Both the position numbers and the translations under genes were made by a program. 64,000 nt of DNA from Deltaproteobacteria bacterium (lineage in GTDB: Bacteria; Myxococcota_A; UBA9160; UBA6930): contig JAJDAP010000118.1 of NCBI GenBank assembly GCA_029261795.1, forward strand, positions 62,001 through 126,000, given 5' to 3'. Positions 8,685 through 16,660 of the stretch are shown here, one piece after another. The notes beneath the pieces were generated by a model. It made no database searches and was not told the DNA's origin. It saw only the letters and a program-made list of their open reading frames with translations. The first letter of the stretch is position 1. The number at the start of each line of letters is the position of its first letter.

Positions 8685-9570
8685 CGCAGTGCTCGCGCAT
8701 GAAGCTGGCAACTTCTCTGGCGAGCGCGATGCGCCGACTGGAGAACGAATGATCGGCATCGAGAACCGTGGTCGCGAGTGCGGCGACCGGACGCGGACGC
8801 GACCGCAATGCCTGACCGAGGGGTTCGTAGAGCGCGGCCAACGGAACCACTTCGTCGCGGGAACCGGAGACCAACAGCAACGGCTTCTGTGAGAGCCCGT
8901 CGAGATGGGACATCACATCGAGACGTTCGGGTTCCTGGCCCAATTCGGCGAGCAGAGTGGCGCCGGAAGCCCCGACGATCCTTCCTTCGAGCCAGTCGTC
9001 GAGAACTTCCGCCGTTGCAGCGAGCGTTCCCGCGTCCGGCGCTTCTGCTCGTCCCCCGAGGTTGGCCGCCGCTAGCGCCGCGATGCAGCCCACCGCCTCG
9101 TTCTCGGCGCCGGCGATGAGGGCGGCGAAACCTCCCATGCTATGTCCGACGAGACTGATCGCGCTCGGCTCGACCCGGTGCTCGGCGGCCCAGGCCGGGT
9201 CTCGCACCTGCTCGACGACCGCATGAACATCCGCGAGGACGTTCGCGAACGAAAATGCTCCGCCGCTTCCCCAGGCGCCGCGATAGTGGAAGAACACGAC
9301 GTTGAAACCGGCGCGACGAAGCGCCTGGGCCAGGTCCAGATTGCGTTCGTTTCCCGGGAACCCGTGCAACAGGATCGCGGTCGGATGCGGGCCGGCGCCG
9401 GCCGCTTCATAGGCGATCGCGTTGAGTCGCTCGCCACCACTGCTGAAGCCTCCTTCCCAGAGGCGCGCCGGGTGGCCCAGGTCGATCGCAGGGTCGCTGA
9501 ACAAGGGATCCGAAGTGGGCGTCCCCGCACACGCGAGTGCGCTCAGCAGCAACAGGCTCGTTAGGCGCAT
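8671..9570 (-). CDS. Alpha/beta hydrolase, exported (possible lipoprotein)
   Basis: About 299 aa. The N-terminus is a signal sequence with ALAC, a possible lipobox, so it may be lipid-anchored. Alpha/beta-hydrolase motifs are clear: oxyanion HGFPGNERNL, nucleophile elbow GHSMGG with the catalytic Ser at about 145, a late Asp (SGSRDEVVPL) and a His in DADHSFSS near the C-terminus. It is probably an esterase or peptidase-like hydrolase with unknown substrate. The start is the ATG that shares one base with the TGA of the upstream thioredoxin-like gene, with a GTG one codon earlier as an alternative. Its end overlaps the broken CDF gene by 14 bases tail to tail. Confidence 0.82.
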   Translation of the reverse strand: MRLTSLLLLSALACAGTPTSDPLFSDPAIDLGHPARLWEGGFSSGGERLNAIAYEAAGAGPHPTAILLHGFPGNERNLDLAQALRRAGFNVVFFHYRGAWGSGGAFSFANVLADVHAVVEQVRDPAWAAEHRVEPSAISLVGHSMGGFAALIAGAENEAVGCIAALAAANLGGRAEAPDAGTLAATAEVLDDWLEGRIVGASGATLLAELGQEPERLDVMSHLDGLSQKPLLLVSGSRDEVVPLAALYEPLGQALRSRPRPVAALATTVLDADHSFSSRRIALAREVASFMREHCATPR

Positions 9571-10109
9571 CACTCCGCCATCGCCAGATGGGCCTCGTCG
9601 GGAATCGCCGGGAAGTCGGGATGGTCGGCCGCGTGGCGGAAATCGTGATGCCAGAGGATTCGCTCCCCGCGTACCAGGAAGACTCCCGGGAGCCGCCAGA
9701 TGTCGCCGTTCAAGTCCCCGTTCTCGTGTCCCTTCCGTCTGGCCCGACGCTTCGCGTTCCAGACCCCGGGCCCCAACATCTGCAGGAAGCTTCCTCGATT
9801 CACACCGAACGCCTCATAGAAGACGAGCGCCTCGTCGGCGATGGCGCGCGCTTCCGGCCAGTAGTGGCGCAGAAAGGCTCGGCCCTCGCGCCGTGAGCCC
9901 TGGAAGAAGAACAGGACGCTCGGGTAGTCGGGGTTGCCGGCAACGGCCTTGCGGAGGTCCGAAACAGTCTCCCGACAGAACGTGCAGCCAAAATGGCGCA
10001 GGAAGACCAACAGCTGCGGCCGGCCGTCGAACTGATCGCGCAGCTGACCCGGAACGAGGTTTACGCCTTTCACCATGTGATCCAGGACGTTTTCGGGAAT
10101 GATCTCCAT
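9570..10109 (-). CDS. Thioredoxin-fold (AhpC/TSA-like) protein with CxxC motif
   Basis: About 179 aa, started at MEIIPENVLDHM; longer readings run into the divergent gene's promoter region. The segment PQLLVFLRHFGCTFCRE places a CxxC (C-T-F-C) at the end of the first beta strand, as in peroxiredoxin-like and SelL-like thioredoxin-fold proteins. The C-terminal GVFLVRGERILWHHDF is also typical of AhpC/TSA-like domains. It probably performs thiol redox chemistry in the cytoplasm, as no signal peptide is seen. It shares one base with the hydrolase start downstream (TGATG), so the two are translationally coupled. It is divergent from the NAD(P)-binding gene with 68 bp between starts. Confidence 0.75.
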   Translation of the reverse strand: MEIIPENVLDHMVKGVNLVPGQLRDQFDGRPQLLVFLRHFGCTFCRETVSDLRKAVAGNPDYPSVLFFFQGSRREGRAFLRHYWPEARAIADEALVFYEAFGVNRGSFLQMLGPGVWNAKRRARRKGHENGDLNGDIWRLPGVFLVRGERILWHHDFRHAADHPDFPAIPDEAHLAMAE

Positions 10110-10177
10110 GCTCTCTCGGTGGGCGCAGGTCCAGCATACCCCCATTCGGTGTCTGTCGTCCGTGGTATGTTGCGCCG

Positions 10178-11098
10178 GTGTCGGACGATTCGCTCCTCGT
10201 AACCGGTGCCAACGGCCATCTCGGCCAGGCCCTGCTCGCTGCGCTGGCTTCTGCGGGCTTCGCCGCCCGCGCCGTGGTTCGCTCTGAACGCGCTGCCGAG
10301 CAGCTCCGAAGCCTGCCAAACATCGGCCAGCCGGAGATCCGGATCCTCGACTACCGGGACGAAGCCGCGCTCGCCAAAGCCGGCGAAGGCTGCTCGAGCT
10401 TCGTCCACCTGGTCGGGATCCTGAAGGAGACCGCCAACGCCCGCTACGTCGACGCCCATGAGCGAACCGCCGAGAGTCTGCTGCGAGCCGGCGAGAAGGC
10501 CGGCGCGGTGAGGATCGTGAGTCTCAGCATCCTGGGCGCGGCTCCGGGTTCGGCCAATGCATGTCTGGCTTCCAAGGGCCGCGCTGATGCGAGCCTGCTC
10601 GGCGGGTCGGTTCCCGCGACGGTGCTGCGGTTGCCGATGGTCCTCGGCCCGGGCGAGATTGCGGCGGCAGCGCTGCGCGGAAAGGCGCTGGCGCCATTCG
10701 CCTTGCTGACCGGCGGGGGCCGTTCGATGGAACAACCGATCGATACACGCGACGTCATCGCCGCCATCCGCGCCGCCGCTGCGGACCACGGCAGCGAGAG
10801 CCATGCCCTCGACCTCGCCGGCCCGGAAGCACTGCCTCACCGCAGCCTGGTGGAGCGTGTGGCTTCCATACTGGGGAGCGATGGCCCGCGCGTGGTTCCG
10901 ATTCCGCGAGCGCTCGTGGAGGGCTTCGCGCGTATCGCCGAACGGTACTCCGACGACCCGCCGCTCACGCGAGCGATGCTAGGCGTCCTCGAACACGACG
11001 ACGACATCGACCCGACGCCGGCGGCCCGGATCCTGGGCCTCGAGCTCACGGCGCTCGACGACACCCTACGTGCCACCTTCATTCGGGAGAATGCATGA
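10178..11098 (+). CDS. NAD(P)-binding epimerase/NmrA-like protein
   Basis: 306 aa from a GTG start. The Rossmann fold begins at once with VTGANGHLGQAL (GxxGxxG), followed by LVGILKETANARYVD and the LRLPMVLGPGE segment, which is characteristic of atypical short-chain dehydrogenases related to NmrA and NDUFA9-like proteins. There is no clear YxxxK catalytic pair, so it may bind a nucleotide without being a classical dehydrogenase. It overlaps the next membrane-protein gene by 4 nt (ATGA), suggesting the two products act together at the membrane. The substrate is unknown. Confidence 0.78.
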   Translation: MSDDSLLVTGANGHLGQALLAALASAGFAARAVVRSERAAEQLRSLPNIGQPEIRILDYRDEAALAKAGEGCSSFVHLVGILKETANARYVDAHERTAESLLRAGEKAGAVRIVSLSILGAAPGSANACLASKGRADASLLGGSVPATVLRLPMVLGPGEIAAAALRGKALAPFALLTGGGRSMEQPIDTRDVIAAIRAAAADHGSESHALDLAGPEALPHRSLVERVASILGSDGPRVVPIPRALVEGFARIAERYSDDPPLTRAMLGVLEHDDDIDPTPAARILGLELTALDDTLRATFIRENA

Positions 11099-12087
11099 CC
11101 GCCGCCGCCACACCTGAGACCCCGACGCAGCCAACGCACAAGAGGCCGCTCTGGCAGAAGCTCATCCCCTGGCTCATCACGCTCGCGTGCTTCGCTTGGA
11201 TGTATCGGAAGATGGCGGCACGCGCCGGCGACGAAAGTGTCGTCAGTTACGTCGGTGCAATCTTCGAGTCGGTCGAGTGGACCACCTGGCTCGCGTGGAT
11301 GGTGCCCTACTCGGTCTTCTACCTCGTGATCGACACGCTCATCTTGTGGCGAGCCGTCAACTGGTTCAACGCGAAGATTCCGTACCTGGGCTTGCTGCCG
11401 ATCCGCGCCAGCTCGTACATCATCTCGCTGCTGAACGAACAGGTCGGCAAGGGTGCGATCGCGGTCTACCTGAATCGCACCCGGGGCGTTCCCGGCTGGC
11501 AGGTCGGCTCGAGCATGGTCTTCATCATGTTCTGCGAAGCCTTCTACCTGATCGGCTGGGGCTTCATCGGCTGGACCTTTGCGAAGGACGTCCTGCCCGA
11601 TGAACTCGACGCGATCCGCTGGGCCGTCGTCGTCGCCATGTTGGTACTCGGTGCCGTGCTGTTCTTCTTTCGCAGCGAACGCTTCGCGAGCGTCGAGCTT
11701 CGCGACCGCCATCTCTTCCATGCGTTCCGCCAGGCCAACATCGGCCACTACCTGACGATCGTGCTGCTCCGCTCACCGGCCCTGATCAGTGCCGTCTGGG
11801 TGTACTCGCAATGCGCCGCCCTGTTCGGCGTGGAGATTCCGCTGCTCGACATGCTTGGCTTCTTGCCGTTGATCTTCTGCGCAACGCTGGTTCCCGGTCC
11901 GTTCCGGGCGGTCGCGATCTCACTCTGGGCGGTACTCTTCCCCGACCAGGACCCCGCGAAGATGTTCGCCTTCGGCTTCGTCCAGCACAATTTCTTCCTG
12001 GTCTTCAACGCCGGCATCGGCCTGCTCTTCGTCCGCAAGGCCAATCGCGACCTGCTCGGCGACGAGGTTCCGGAGGTCGGGGGCTGA
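11095..12087 (+). CDS. Polytopic membrane protein (flippase/LPG synthase TM-like)
   Basis: 330 aa with roughly seven or eight hydrophobic segments (LIPWLITLACFAWMY, WMVPYSVFYLVIDTLILW, MVFIMFCEAFYLIGWGFIG, WAVVVAMLVLGAVLFFF and others). The central ASSYIISLLNEQVGKGAIAV stretch recalls lysylphosphatidylglycerol-synthase-type flippase domains, but the match is loose. It starts inside the preceding NAD(P)-binding gene (ATGA), so translation is coupled. A lipid- or glycolipid-related role is a guess from the fold; I do not recognise a named family. Confidence 0.6.
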   Translation: MTAAATPETPTQPTHKRPLWQKLIPWLITLACFAWMYRKMAARAGDESVVSYVGAIFESVEWTTWLAWMVPYSVFYLVIDTLILWRAVNWFNAKIPYLGLLPIRASSYIISLLNEQVGKGAIAVYLNRTRGVPGWQVGSSMVFIMFCEAFYLIGWGFIGWTFAKDVLPDELDAIRWAVVVAMLVLGAVLFFFRSERFASVELRDRHLFHAFRQANIGHYLTIVLLRSPALISAVWVYSQCAALFGVEIPLLDMLGFLPLIFCATLVPGPFRAVAISLWAVLFPDQDPAKMFAFGFVQHNFFLVFNAGIGLLFVRKANRDLLGDEVPEVGG

Positions 12088-12111
12088 CCGCTGGAGAATC
12101 TCTGGGCGGAC

Positions 12112-12292
12112 CACCTCGCAACGACTTCCCGTCCACCACGAAGGTTGGCATGTGATACTGCATGTCCTCCCTCGCCTTGGGGATGTACTTGCGCACGAGT
12201 TTCCGCAGCGTGTCGATGGCGGTCCGGCGATCCTCGGGCAGGGCGTCCAGGTAGGAGGCGACGGTCGTGGGTTTCGCGGCGATGCCTCGAGC
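12112..12292 (-). pseudogene. N-terminal remnant of a DUF1801 (YdhG-like) gene
   Basis: The minus strand between two genes reads, without a start codon, AAKPTTVASYLDALPEDRR then TLRKLVRKYIPKAREDM and QYHMPTFVVDGK. This matches the first half of DUF1801 proteins (normally about 115-120 aa). The homology then stops and the frame runs into unrelated sequence. An in-frame TAG lies just upstream (12295-12293), and ATC stands where a start might have been. It appears to be a decaying fragment, probably left by a deletion at the end of the neighbouring membrane-protein gene. It is too short and too broken to be functional. Confidence 0.6.
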
Positions 12293-12376
12293 CTAACACG
12301 GCGCTTCCGGCCGCTCGCATTTGCATGCCCTTTCGCGCTGTGCCCGGCACTCACGAACAGCCCGGAGGAGCTGCAC

Positions 12377-12688
12377 ATGAATCTCGGAGCCCGGGCGAGC
12401 CAAGGCCGCACCTGTAACGCTTGTAGAGCCCGACTCGGCGCCTCCACCCTGCGTTGCCCCTGGTGCGGGGCCGCCCTCGCCGCCGGTACCGCCGGCCCGG
12501 CACCCCTTCACCCTGGCAACCCGACCGATCCGACTCAGGACTTGCGGAACTGGGACGTGAATCGATCGGTGATCGAGACCCCGGTCGACAAGAGCAGCAG
12601 CCAGGACAGGACCAGGGTCCATGCTGCCGGCGGCCAGCCGAGCGAGAGCCCATCGCGAACGACCGGGATTCCGACCCACACGAAGTAG
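12377..12688 (+). CDS. Possible small zinc-ribbon protein
   Basis: 103 aa at most. The ATG has a strong GGAGGAG site six bases upstream. The first 40 residues hold a C-x2-C-x10-C-x2-C zinc-ribbon pattern (CNACRARLGA then CPWCGAAL). The remainder is low-complexity and overlaps the 3' half of the opposite-strand phosphatidyltransferase gene by 154 bases, which argues that the C-terminus may be an accident. Either a real short zinc-binding protein or a fragment of one; the good ribosome binding site is the main support. Confidence 0.4.
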   Translation: MNLGARASQGRTCNACRARLGASTLRCPWCGAALAAGTAGPAPLHPGNPTDPTQDLRNWDVNRSVIETPVDKSSSQDRTRVHAAGGQPSESPSRTTGIPTHTK

Positions 12689-13083
12689 GCGATCCCGTTC
12701 CAGCGGCCCAGTGCACTGGCGCGGAGTGAACGGCCCGCTGCGACCCGGGAATCCAACGTGTACTGGACGAAGGCCAGCAACACCGCCGGCGCCAGCCACA
12801 CCGTGCCCTCGCCGATCCATGCGAAGGCTGCGAGAGCGGAAGCCACGAAGATGGCATCCGTCGCATGGTCGAGAACGCCGCCGAGTGCGCTCGCTTCGCC
12901 GTAGTGGCGCGCGACGGGACCGTCGATCAGGTCGGTGGCGACGGCCAGCCAGAAGAGGCCGAAGGCGGCCGTCGTCTGGCCCGTAAGGATCGCGCTGGCC
13001 ATGAACGGGACGATCAGGAGCCGAAGCCCCGTGAGCGCGTTTGCCCGGGTCCGCCAACGGCGCTGTGCAGAGGTGGCCTCCAT
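12535..13083 (-). CDS. CDP-alcohol phosphatidyltransferase family protein
   Basis: About 182 aa, within the family range. The catalytic CDP-alcohol phosphotransferase signature D-x2-D-G-x2-A-R-x8-G-x3-D-x3-D is complete: DLIDGPVARHY followed by GGVLDHATD, at about residues 60-85. There are five to six membrane helices. These integral membrane enzymes move a phospho-alcohol from a CDP-diacylglycerol or CDP-alcohol donor to a second alcohol in phospholipid synthesis; which lipid head group is made cannot be told. The start is taken at MEATSAQRRW; a GTG directly before it and an ATG 13 codons upstream are alternatives. The 3' end overlaps the small zinc-ribbon candidate. Confidence 0.85.
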   Translation of the reverse strand: MEATSAQRRWRTRANALTGLRLLIVPFMASAILTGQTTAAFGLFWLAVATDLIDGPVARHYGEASALGGVLDHATDAIFVASALAAFAWIGEGTVWLAPAVLLAFVQYTLDSRVAAGRSLRASALGRWNGIAYFVWVGIPVVRDGLSLGWPPAAWTLVLSWLLLLSTGVSITDRFTSQFRKS

Positions 13084-13171
13084 CACCCGGCAGAATACCG
13101 AACTCGGGCCGGGCCCTTGCATGGTGCGCTCGTTCGACGATCTCTAACCTCCCGATCCTTCGGAGGAAGCG

Positions 13172-13510
13172 ATGCGGATTCGGATCATGTTCGGCGCTCT
13201 GGCCCTGGCGGCCCTGGCGCTCGGTTGCGGGGAAGGCGACGGCGACGAACGCGGCGCACTCATCAAACGCGGTGGCGCCGTCTACGATGCCAACTGCAGC
13301 GCGTGCCACGCCCGCGAACCGCACGAGCCCGGTCCGGTCGGGCCGGCCATCGCCGGCTCAGCGTTCGAACTGCTCGAAGCCAAGGTCCTGCGCAATGAAT
13401 ACCCGCCGGGCTATACACCCAAACGCGACACCCTGGTGATGATCCCGCTGGCGCACCTCGAAACGGAACTTCCAGCGATCCATGCCTTCCTCGAAAACGC
13501 GGACCGTTAG
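13172..13510 (+). CDS. Small c-type cytochrome lipoprotein
   Basis: 112 aa. The N-terminal signal ends in the lipobox LALGC, so the mature protein is probably lipid-anchored on the periplasmic side. A single heme-binding CSACH follows at about residues 45-49, and the distal methionine is likely the one in TLVMIPLAHL. The size and motif match a monoheme class I cytochrome c. It has a GGAGG site before the ATG. Role: electron carrier for an unknown periplasmic partner; the PuuD-like membrane protein about 1 kb away could be such a partner, but that is inference. Confidence 0.88.
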   Translation: MRIRIMFGALALAALALGCGEGDGDERGALIKRGGAVYDANCSACHAREPHEPGPVGPAIAGSAFELLEAKVLRNEYPPGYTPKRDTLVMIPLAHLETELPAIHAFLENADR

Positions 13511-13599
13511 GCGAGCTGGAGCTCAGGAGCCGTCTCCGGACACTCGCGGCAGACGATGAACGGCACGACGAGGCGCCCAGACGCGGGCAGGCTGGTCAA
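13507..13599 (-). CDS. Possible 30-residue protein coupled to the YkgJ-like gene
   Basis: A TTG start overlaps the TGA of the upstream YkgJ-like gene (TTGA), and the frame runs 30 codons to a TAA that overlaps the stop of the cytochrome gene on the other strand. The product ends VVPFIVCRECPETAPELQLA, with a C-x2-C pair. Nearly all codons end in G or C, like real genes here. No family is recognised; it could be a Cys-pair microprotein or an accidental frame. Confidence 0.35.
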   Translation of the reverse strand: MTSLPASGRLVVPFIVCRECPETAPELQLA

Positions 13600-14243
13600 T
13601 CCCGGGCGTTCCCGGAGCCGTCCCCATAGCCCCGCCTGCGAATCGCCTGGAAGCGTGTGATCAGGCGCCGGGCCACCCGTTCGGTCAACGGCAATCGGCT
13701 CCTCTTCACGCGTTCGCCTTCCCGCCAGACCTCGCGGACATCTCCGGCGACCCGATGCTCCTCGTTCTCTGGCAGCAGGACACGAAACGGCGCGTTCGGA
13801 TCCATGACCGCTCGCACGTCCGAGATGCGTACGGGAATCGCCGCGCGGTAGCGCCCGATGATCGCGCGCAATCGCGGGTTTTCATCCGAAGCGCCCGGCG
13901 TGAGTTCGCGGACGGCAAGTCGCGGCGTGCCGACCTCGCTCACCAGGTCCAGGACAGCGCCGAGCCTGTCGGGTCGGTCGTCCTCCTCCAGCCCGCCCTG
14001 GAGCCACAGGCATCGGTAGGAACGGCAGATCCGTGGGCGGTCCTGATAGATGCCACAGCCGCCCGCCTCGGAGACCAGATGCGTGCAGGCGAGGCCGCCC
14101 AGCTTCCGCAGTGCGTCGACGCGCAGCACCGTGCAGCAGAGCGTGCATTCGCCGCAGCTGCGTTCCACCGCCACGTCGGGCAATGCGTCTCGGGGACGCA
14201 ACACGGGCCGGAACTCACGCTCTTCCACCGAAATCGACCCCAC
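13596..14243 (-). CDS. YkgJ-like cysteine-cluster protein
   Basis: About 215 aa. The Cys-rich domain is CGECTLCCTVLRVDALRK, then GLACTHL, GCGIYQDRPRICRSYRC, the typical pattern of YkgJ/CxxCxxCC proteins, which are thought to bind metal or an iron-sulfur cluster. The C-terminal half has no known domain. Start choice: a TTG at 14267 lies inside the terminator of the upstream gene, so I prefer the GTG at 14243; the GTG at 14228 (VEEREFRPV) is also possible. Its stop overlaps the start of a possible 30-aa ORF. The exact role is unknown. Confidence 0.75.
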   Translation of the reverse strand: MGSISVEEREFRPVLRPRDALPDVAVERSCGECTLCCTVLRVDALRKLGGLACTHLVSEAGGCGIYQDRPRICRSYRCLWLQGGLEEDDRPDRLGAVLDLVSEVGTPRLAVRELTPGASDENPRLRAIIGRYRAAIPVRISDVRAVMDPNAPFRVLLPENEEHRVAGDVREVWREGERVKRSRLPLTERVARRLITRFQAIRRRGYGDGSGNARD

Positions 14244-14250
14244 AAAAGAA

Positions 14251-14284
14251 CCGGGGCCAGGAGGCAAGTGCCTCCCGACCCCGG
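14251..14284 (-). terminator. Rho-independent terminator after the PuuD-like gene
   Basis: Two nested inverted repeats (CCGGGG/CCCCGG outside, GGAGGC/GCCTCC inside, AAGT loop) are followed on the minus strand by TTCTTTTGTG. It lies 21 bases past the stop at 14305. Confidence 0.75.
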
Positions 14285-14304
14285 GAACCGATAAGCCCTG
14301 GCGC

Positions 14305-15015
14305 CTAGCTATTGACCAGGACGCCGACCACGTAGAGAACCACCAGCAAACCGAGGCCGGCGTGGATCGTGCCGGAAACCGAGGCCAGGTACTTCTGCCG
14401 GGTGCCGGTACCGATCACGGCGTTCAGCTCGACGGCCAGGATCAGCCCCAACGCGACGATCCAGTAGATCATGTCGTTGGAGCCTTCGTTGAATCCGATC
14501 AGGTGTCGCGCCGACCCCATGAAGAAGAGCATGGGGATGGAGAACAACGTGTTCGTGCGCGAAGCGCGGCCGGCGAGTGCGCCCTTCTCCGGGGTTCCAG
14601 GGACAGGGTCCTTGCCTTCGGCCACGTTGAGCGCGCTCTGGATGGCGTAGTCGCGCTGGGCCGGCCAGATGATGAACCAAACGTTGTACCACATGATGGT
14701 TCCCATCACGCCGCCGGTCAGGATGCGCGTCATCAGGCCGTCGCTGAGCGACATGCCGTCCATCCCGATGTACATCAGGATCAGCAGCCAGCCCGTGCCG
14801 AAGGTGAACATGGCGCCCCAGCGGAACCACCAGAGGGCGTTCGGGACGAGGCCGCGCGTCATCGCGCTCTTGGCTTCGCCGCCGAGCTCGGTCGCGAAGA
14901 ACGGTGTCTGGATGAAGTTGAAATACCAGAGCACGCCGATCCAGCAGACACCCGCCAGGAAGTGCAAGAACCGGATGAGAAACTCCCAGCCGTAACCCGT
15001 GGTGATCAGATCCAT
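14305..15015 (-). CDS. PuuD/urate hydroxylase N-terminal-like membrane protein
   Basis: 236 aa with six to seven membrane helices. The pattern FLIRFLHFLAGVCWIGVLWY, NALWWFRWGAMFTFGTGW and MWYNVWFIIWPAQR corresponds to the membrane domain of PuuD-type urate hydroxylases (DUF989). In PuuD this domain is followed by a cytochrome c domain; here the protein stops after the membrane part. Helix residues His (LHFLAG) and Trp are conserved. A separate c-type cytochrome lipoprotein is encoded about 0.8 kb away, so the electron acceptor may be in trans. There is a good ribosome binding site (AAGGAG). Urate as substrate is not proven; many such stand-alone proteins are uncharacterised. Confidence 0.75.
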   Translation of the reverse strand: MDLITTGYGWEFLIRFLHFLAGVCWIGVLWYFNFIQTPFFATELGGEAKSAMTRGLVPNALWWFRWGAMFTFGTGWLLILMYIGMDGMSLSDGLMTRILTGGVMGTIMWYNVWFIIWPAQRDYAIQSALNVAEGKDPVPGTPEKGALAGRASRTNTLFSIPMLFFMGSARHLIGFNEGSNDMIYWIVALGLILAVELNAVIGTGTRQKYLASVSGTIHAGLGLLVVLYVVGVLVNS

Positions 15016-15123
15016 CGAGACTCCTTCGCGAACGCGGACTTTGATGAGACGAGCACCCTCGCGAGTGCGGGCCCATTCTAGGCACGTTCCCCACGGGTTC
15101 GAAAGGGCTTCTTCGAAGTGGGA

Positions 15124-16014
15124 TCAGGCCCACTTCTCCGCGCGCGTGGCGATGCGGCCCCAACCGAGGCGATCGCAGAGCGCTGGGAAGCGTTCCCGAT
15201 CGGCGCCGGACCAGGCCACATCCTCGAGCGAGGCCTCGATGCCCGGGACCGCGCGCACCACGGTTGCGAGCTCGCGGATCTTCAGGGCCTGTTCCCGGTG
15301 TTCGGCCATATTGGCGGCAAGCCGCTTGGCGCCGCGGATCTCGACGCCGGCCCAGGCTTCGGGATCGTCGGGAATTCCCTCGAGCGATCCGAAGGCGCCG
15401 AGCGCGATGGCCGCACTCTTCTTTCCGTAGCCCGGGACACCGGGTAGATCGTCCACGGCGTCGCCCACCAGGGCGAGGTAGTCGGGAATCTGCGCGGGAT
15501 CGACGCCGAACTTCTCGCGCACCCCGTCCGCATCCATATGGGTTTCGCGTTGCAGATCGTAGAGCGTGACCCTGCCGTCTTCGGTCACCAGCTGGGCCAG
15601 ATCCTTGTCCGAAGTAATCACGCGGACCCGGGCGCCCTGCTCGAGCAACTGATCGACCAGGGTGCCGATCACATCGTCTGCCTCGAAACCGGATTGTTCG
15701 AAGGCGCCCAGACCGAGCCCCCAGGAGGCGTCCTTGGCGAGATCGAACTGGGGTGCGAGATCCGGCGGCACCTCATCGCCGCGCGAGGATTTGTAGGCCG
15801 GGAAGACCTCGTTGCGGAAGCTCGTCATCGCATAATCGAAACAGCACGCAGCGTGCTCGGGTTTCTCGTCGTTCAGGTAGCGCAGCAGGGTATTGGCAAA
15901 GCCGTAGGCCGCACCGGTGTGCGTTCCGTCCGGCGCGGCCATCTCCGGCAACGTCACCCAGGCGCGAAAGATGTAGACATGCGAATCGAAGAGATGCACC
16001 AGCGGTTCGGCCAT
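15124..16014 (-). CDS. Stand-alone 5'-3' exonuclease (PolA N-domain / Xni-like)
   Basis: 296 aa, about the size of the PolA 5' nuclease domain or ExoIX alone, with no polymerase domain. Acidic metal-binding residues are in place: DSHVYIFRAW near the N-terminus, FEADDVIGTLVD, TSDKDLAQLV and LALVGDAVDDLPG followed by VPGYGKKSA (helix-hairpin-helix, H3TH). The arch region FRNEVFPAYKSSRGDE is present. Such proteins cut flap or 5'-ended DNA/RNA in Okazaki fragment processing or repair. The next gene on the strand, an SRPBCC protein, begins 566 bases upstream; no functional link is apparent. Confidence 0.9.
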   Translation of the reverse strand: MAEPLVHLFDSHVYIFRAWVTLPEMAAPDGTHTGAAYGFANTLLRYLNDEKPEHAACCFDYAMTSFRNEVFPAYKSSRGDEVPPDLAPQFDLAKDASWGLGLGAFEQSGFEADDVIGTLVDQLLEQGARVRVITSDKDLAQLVTEDGRVTLYDLQRETHMDADGVREKFGVDPAQIPDYLALVGDAVDDLPGVPGYGKKSAAIALGAFGSLEGIPDDPEAWAGVEIRGAKRLAANMAEHREQALKIRELATVVRAVPGIEASLEDVAWSGADRERFPALCDRLGWGRIATRAEKWA

Positions 16015-16032
16015 GGGCGCAGGCTAGCGCGG

Positions 16033-16581
16033 TCAGTCTCCGACGGTTCCCGTCTCGACCCACTTCGCGAGGCGTTCGATCTGCTCCCTCAACAGGGTAT
16101 TCACCGGCTCCGCGAGTTCCTCGACCTGGCCACCGCCCGCCACCTTGTAGCTGAGCTCGATCAGCGTCCCACCGGCTTCGAGCGACTTGACGGTGAAGGT
16201 GAAGACGGCGGCGACCGGCAGGCTTCGCAGCGGCCCCAGGCCGCCCACGGCCTGGAGGATTCCTGCTTCGCGAGAAACCAATACGACCTCGAGCTTTCGC
16301 ACGCTGCCGCCGTCGTTGAGCGCTTCGCAGATGCAGCCACCTGCCCATGCTTCGAGCGTCACATTCTCTGGTTCGCCGGAGAGTGTTCCGCTCGGGTGCC
16401 ACCAGTTCCCAGTGTCCTCGAGCAGCGCGCTCCAGACGTCTTCGGATTCCTTGCTCACCGTGGCCTCGAGGCGGACGTCGAACGCCTGGGGCGACAACAT
16501 CGTGACCTCCGAATGCGCGACCGTGCCGATGAGGGAGCCAAGGATGAAGAGGGCGAGAAGACGCGGTGAACCGATGTGCAT
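16033..16581 (-). CDS. Exported SRPBCC/START-like protein
   Basis: About 182 aa, starting at MHIGSPRLLALFILG, which is a signal peptide ending near AHS-EV. The rest reads as a ligand-binding SRPBCC fold (ATVSKESEDVWSALLEDTGN; TFTVKSLEAGGTLIELSYKV; C-terminal helix REQIERLAKWVETG). A pair of cysteines in AGGCICEALN may form a disulfide. These proteins bind hydrophobic small molecules; the ligand is unknown. It lies 18 bp upstream of the exonuclease start on the same strand, so the two may share a transcript without a functional link. Confidence 0.7.
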   Translation of the reverse strand: MHIGSPRLLALFILGSLIGTVAHSEVTMLSPQAFDVRLEATVSKESEDVWSALLEDTGNWWHPSGTLSGEPENVTLEAWAGGCICEALNDGGSVRKLEVVLVSREAGILQAVGGLGPLRSLPVAAVFTFTVKSLEAGGTLIELSYKVAGGGQVEELAEPVNTLLREQIERLAKWVETGTVGD

Positions 16582-16660
16582 CACCCCATGTTGCCGCGCG
16601 ACACCGCCCGGTGTCCACCGTTCAGTCGGGAGATCGATCCTCCGCGGAGGCAGATTCCCC

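Noticed and set aside
15538-16569. 343-codon plus-strand frame
   Set aside because: Antisense to the exonuclease and SRPBCC genes, both with clear motifs on the minus strand.
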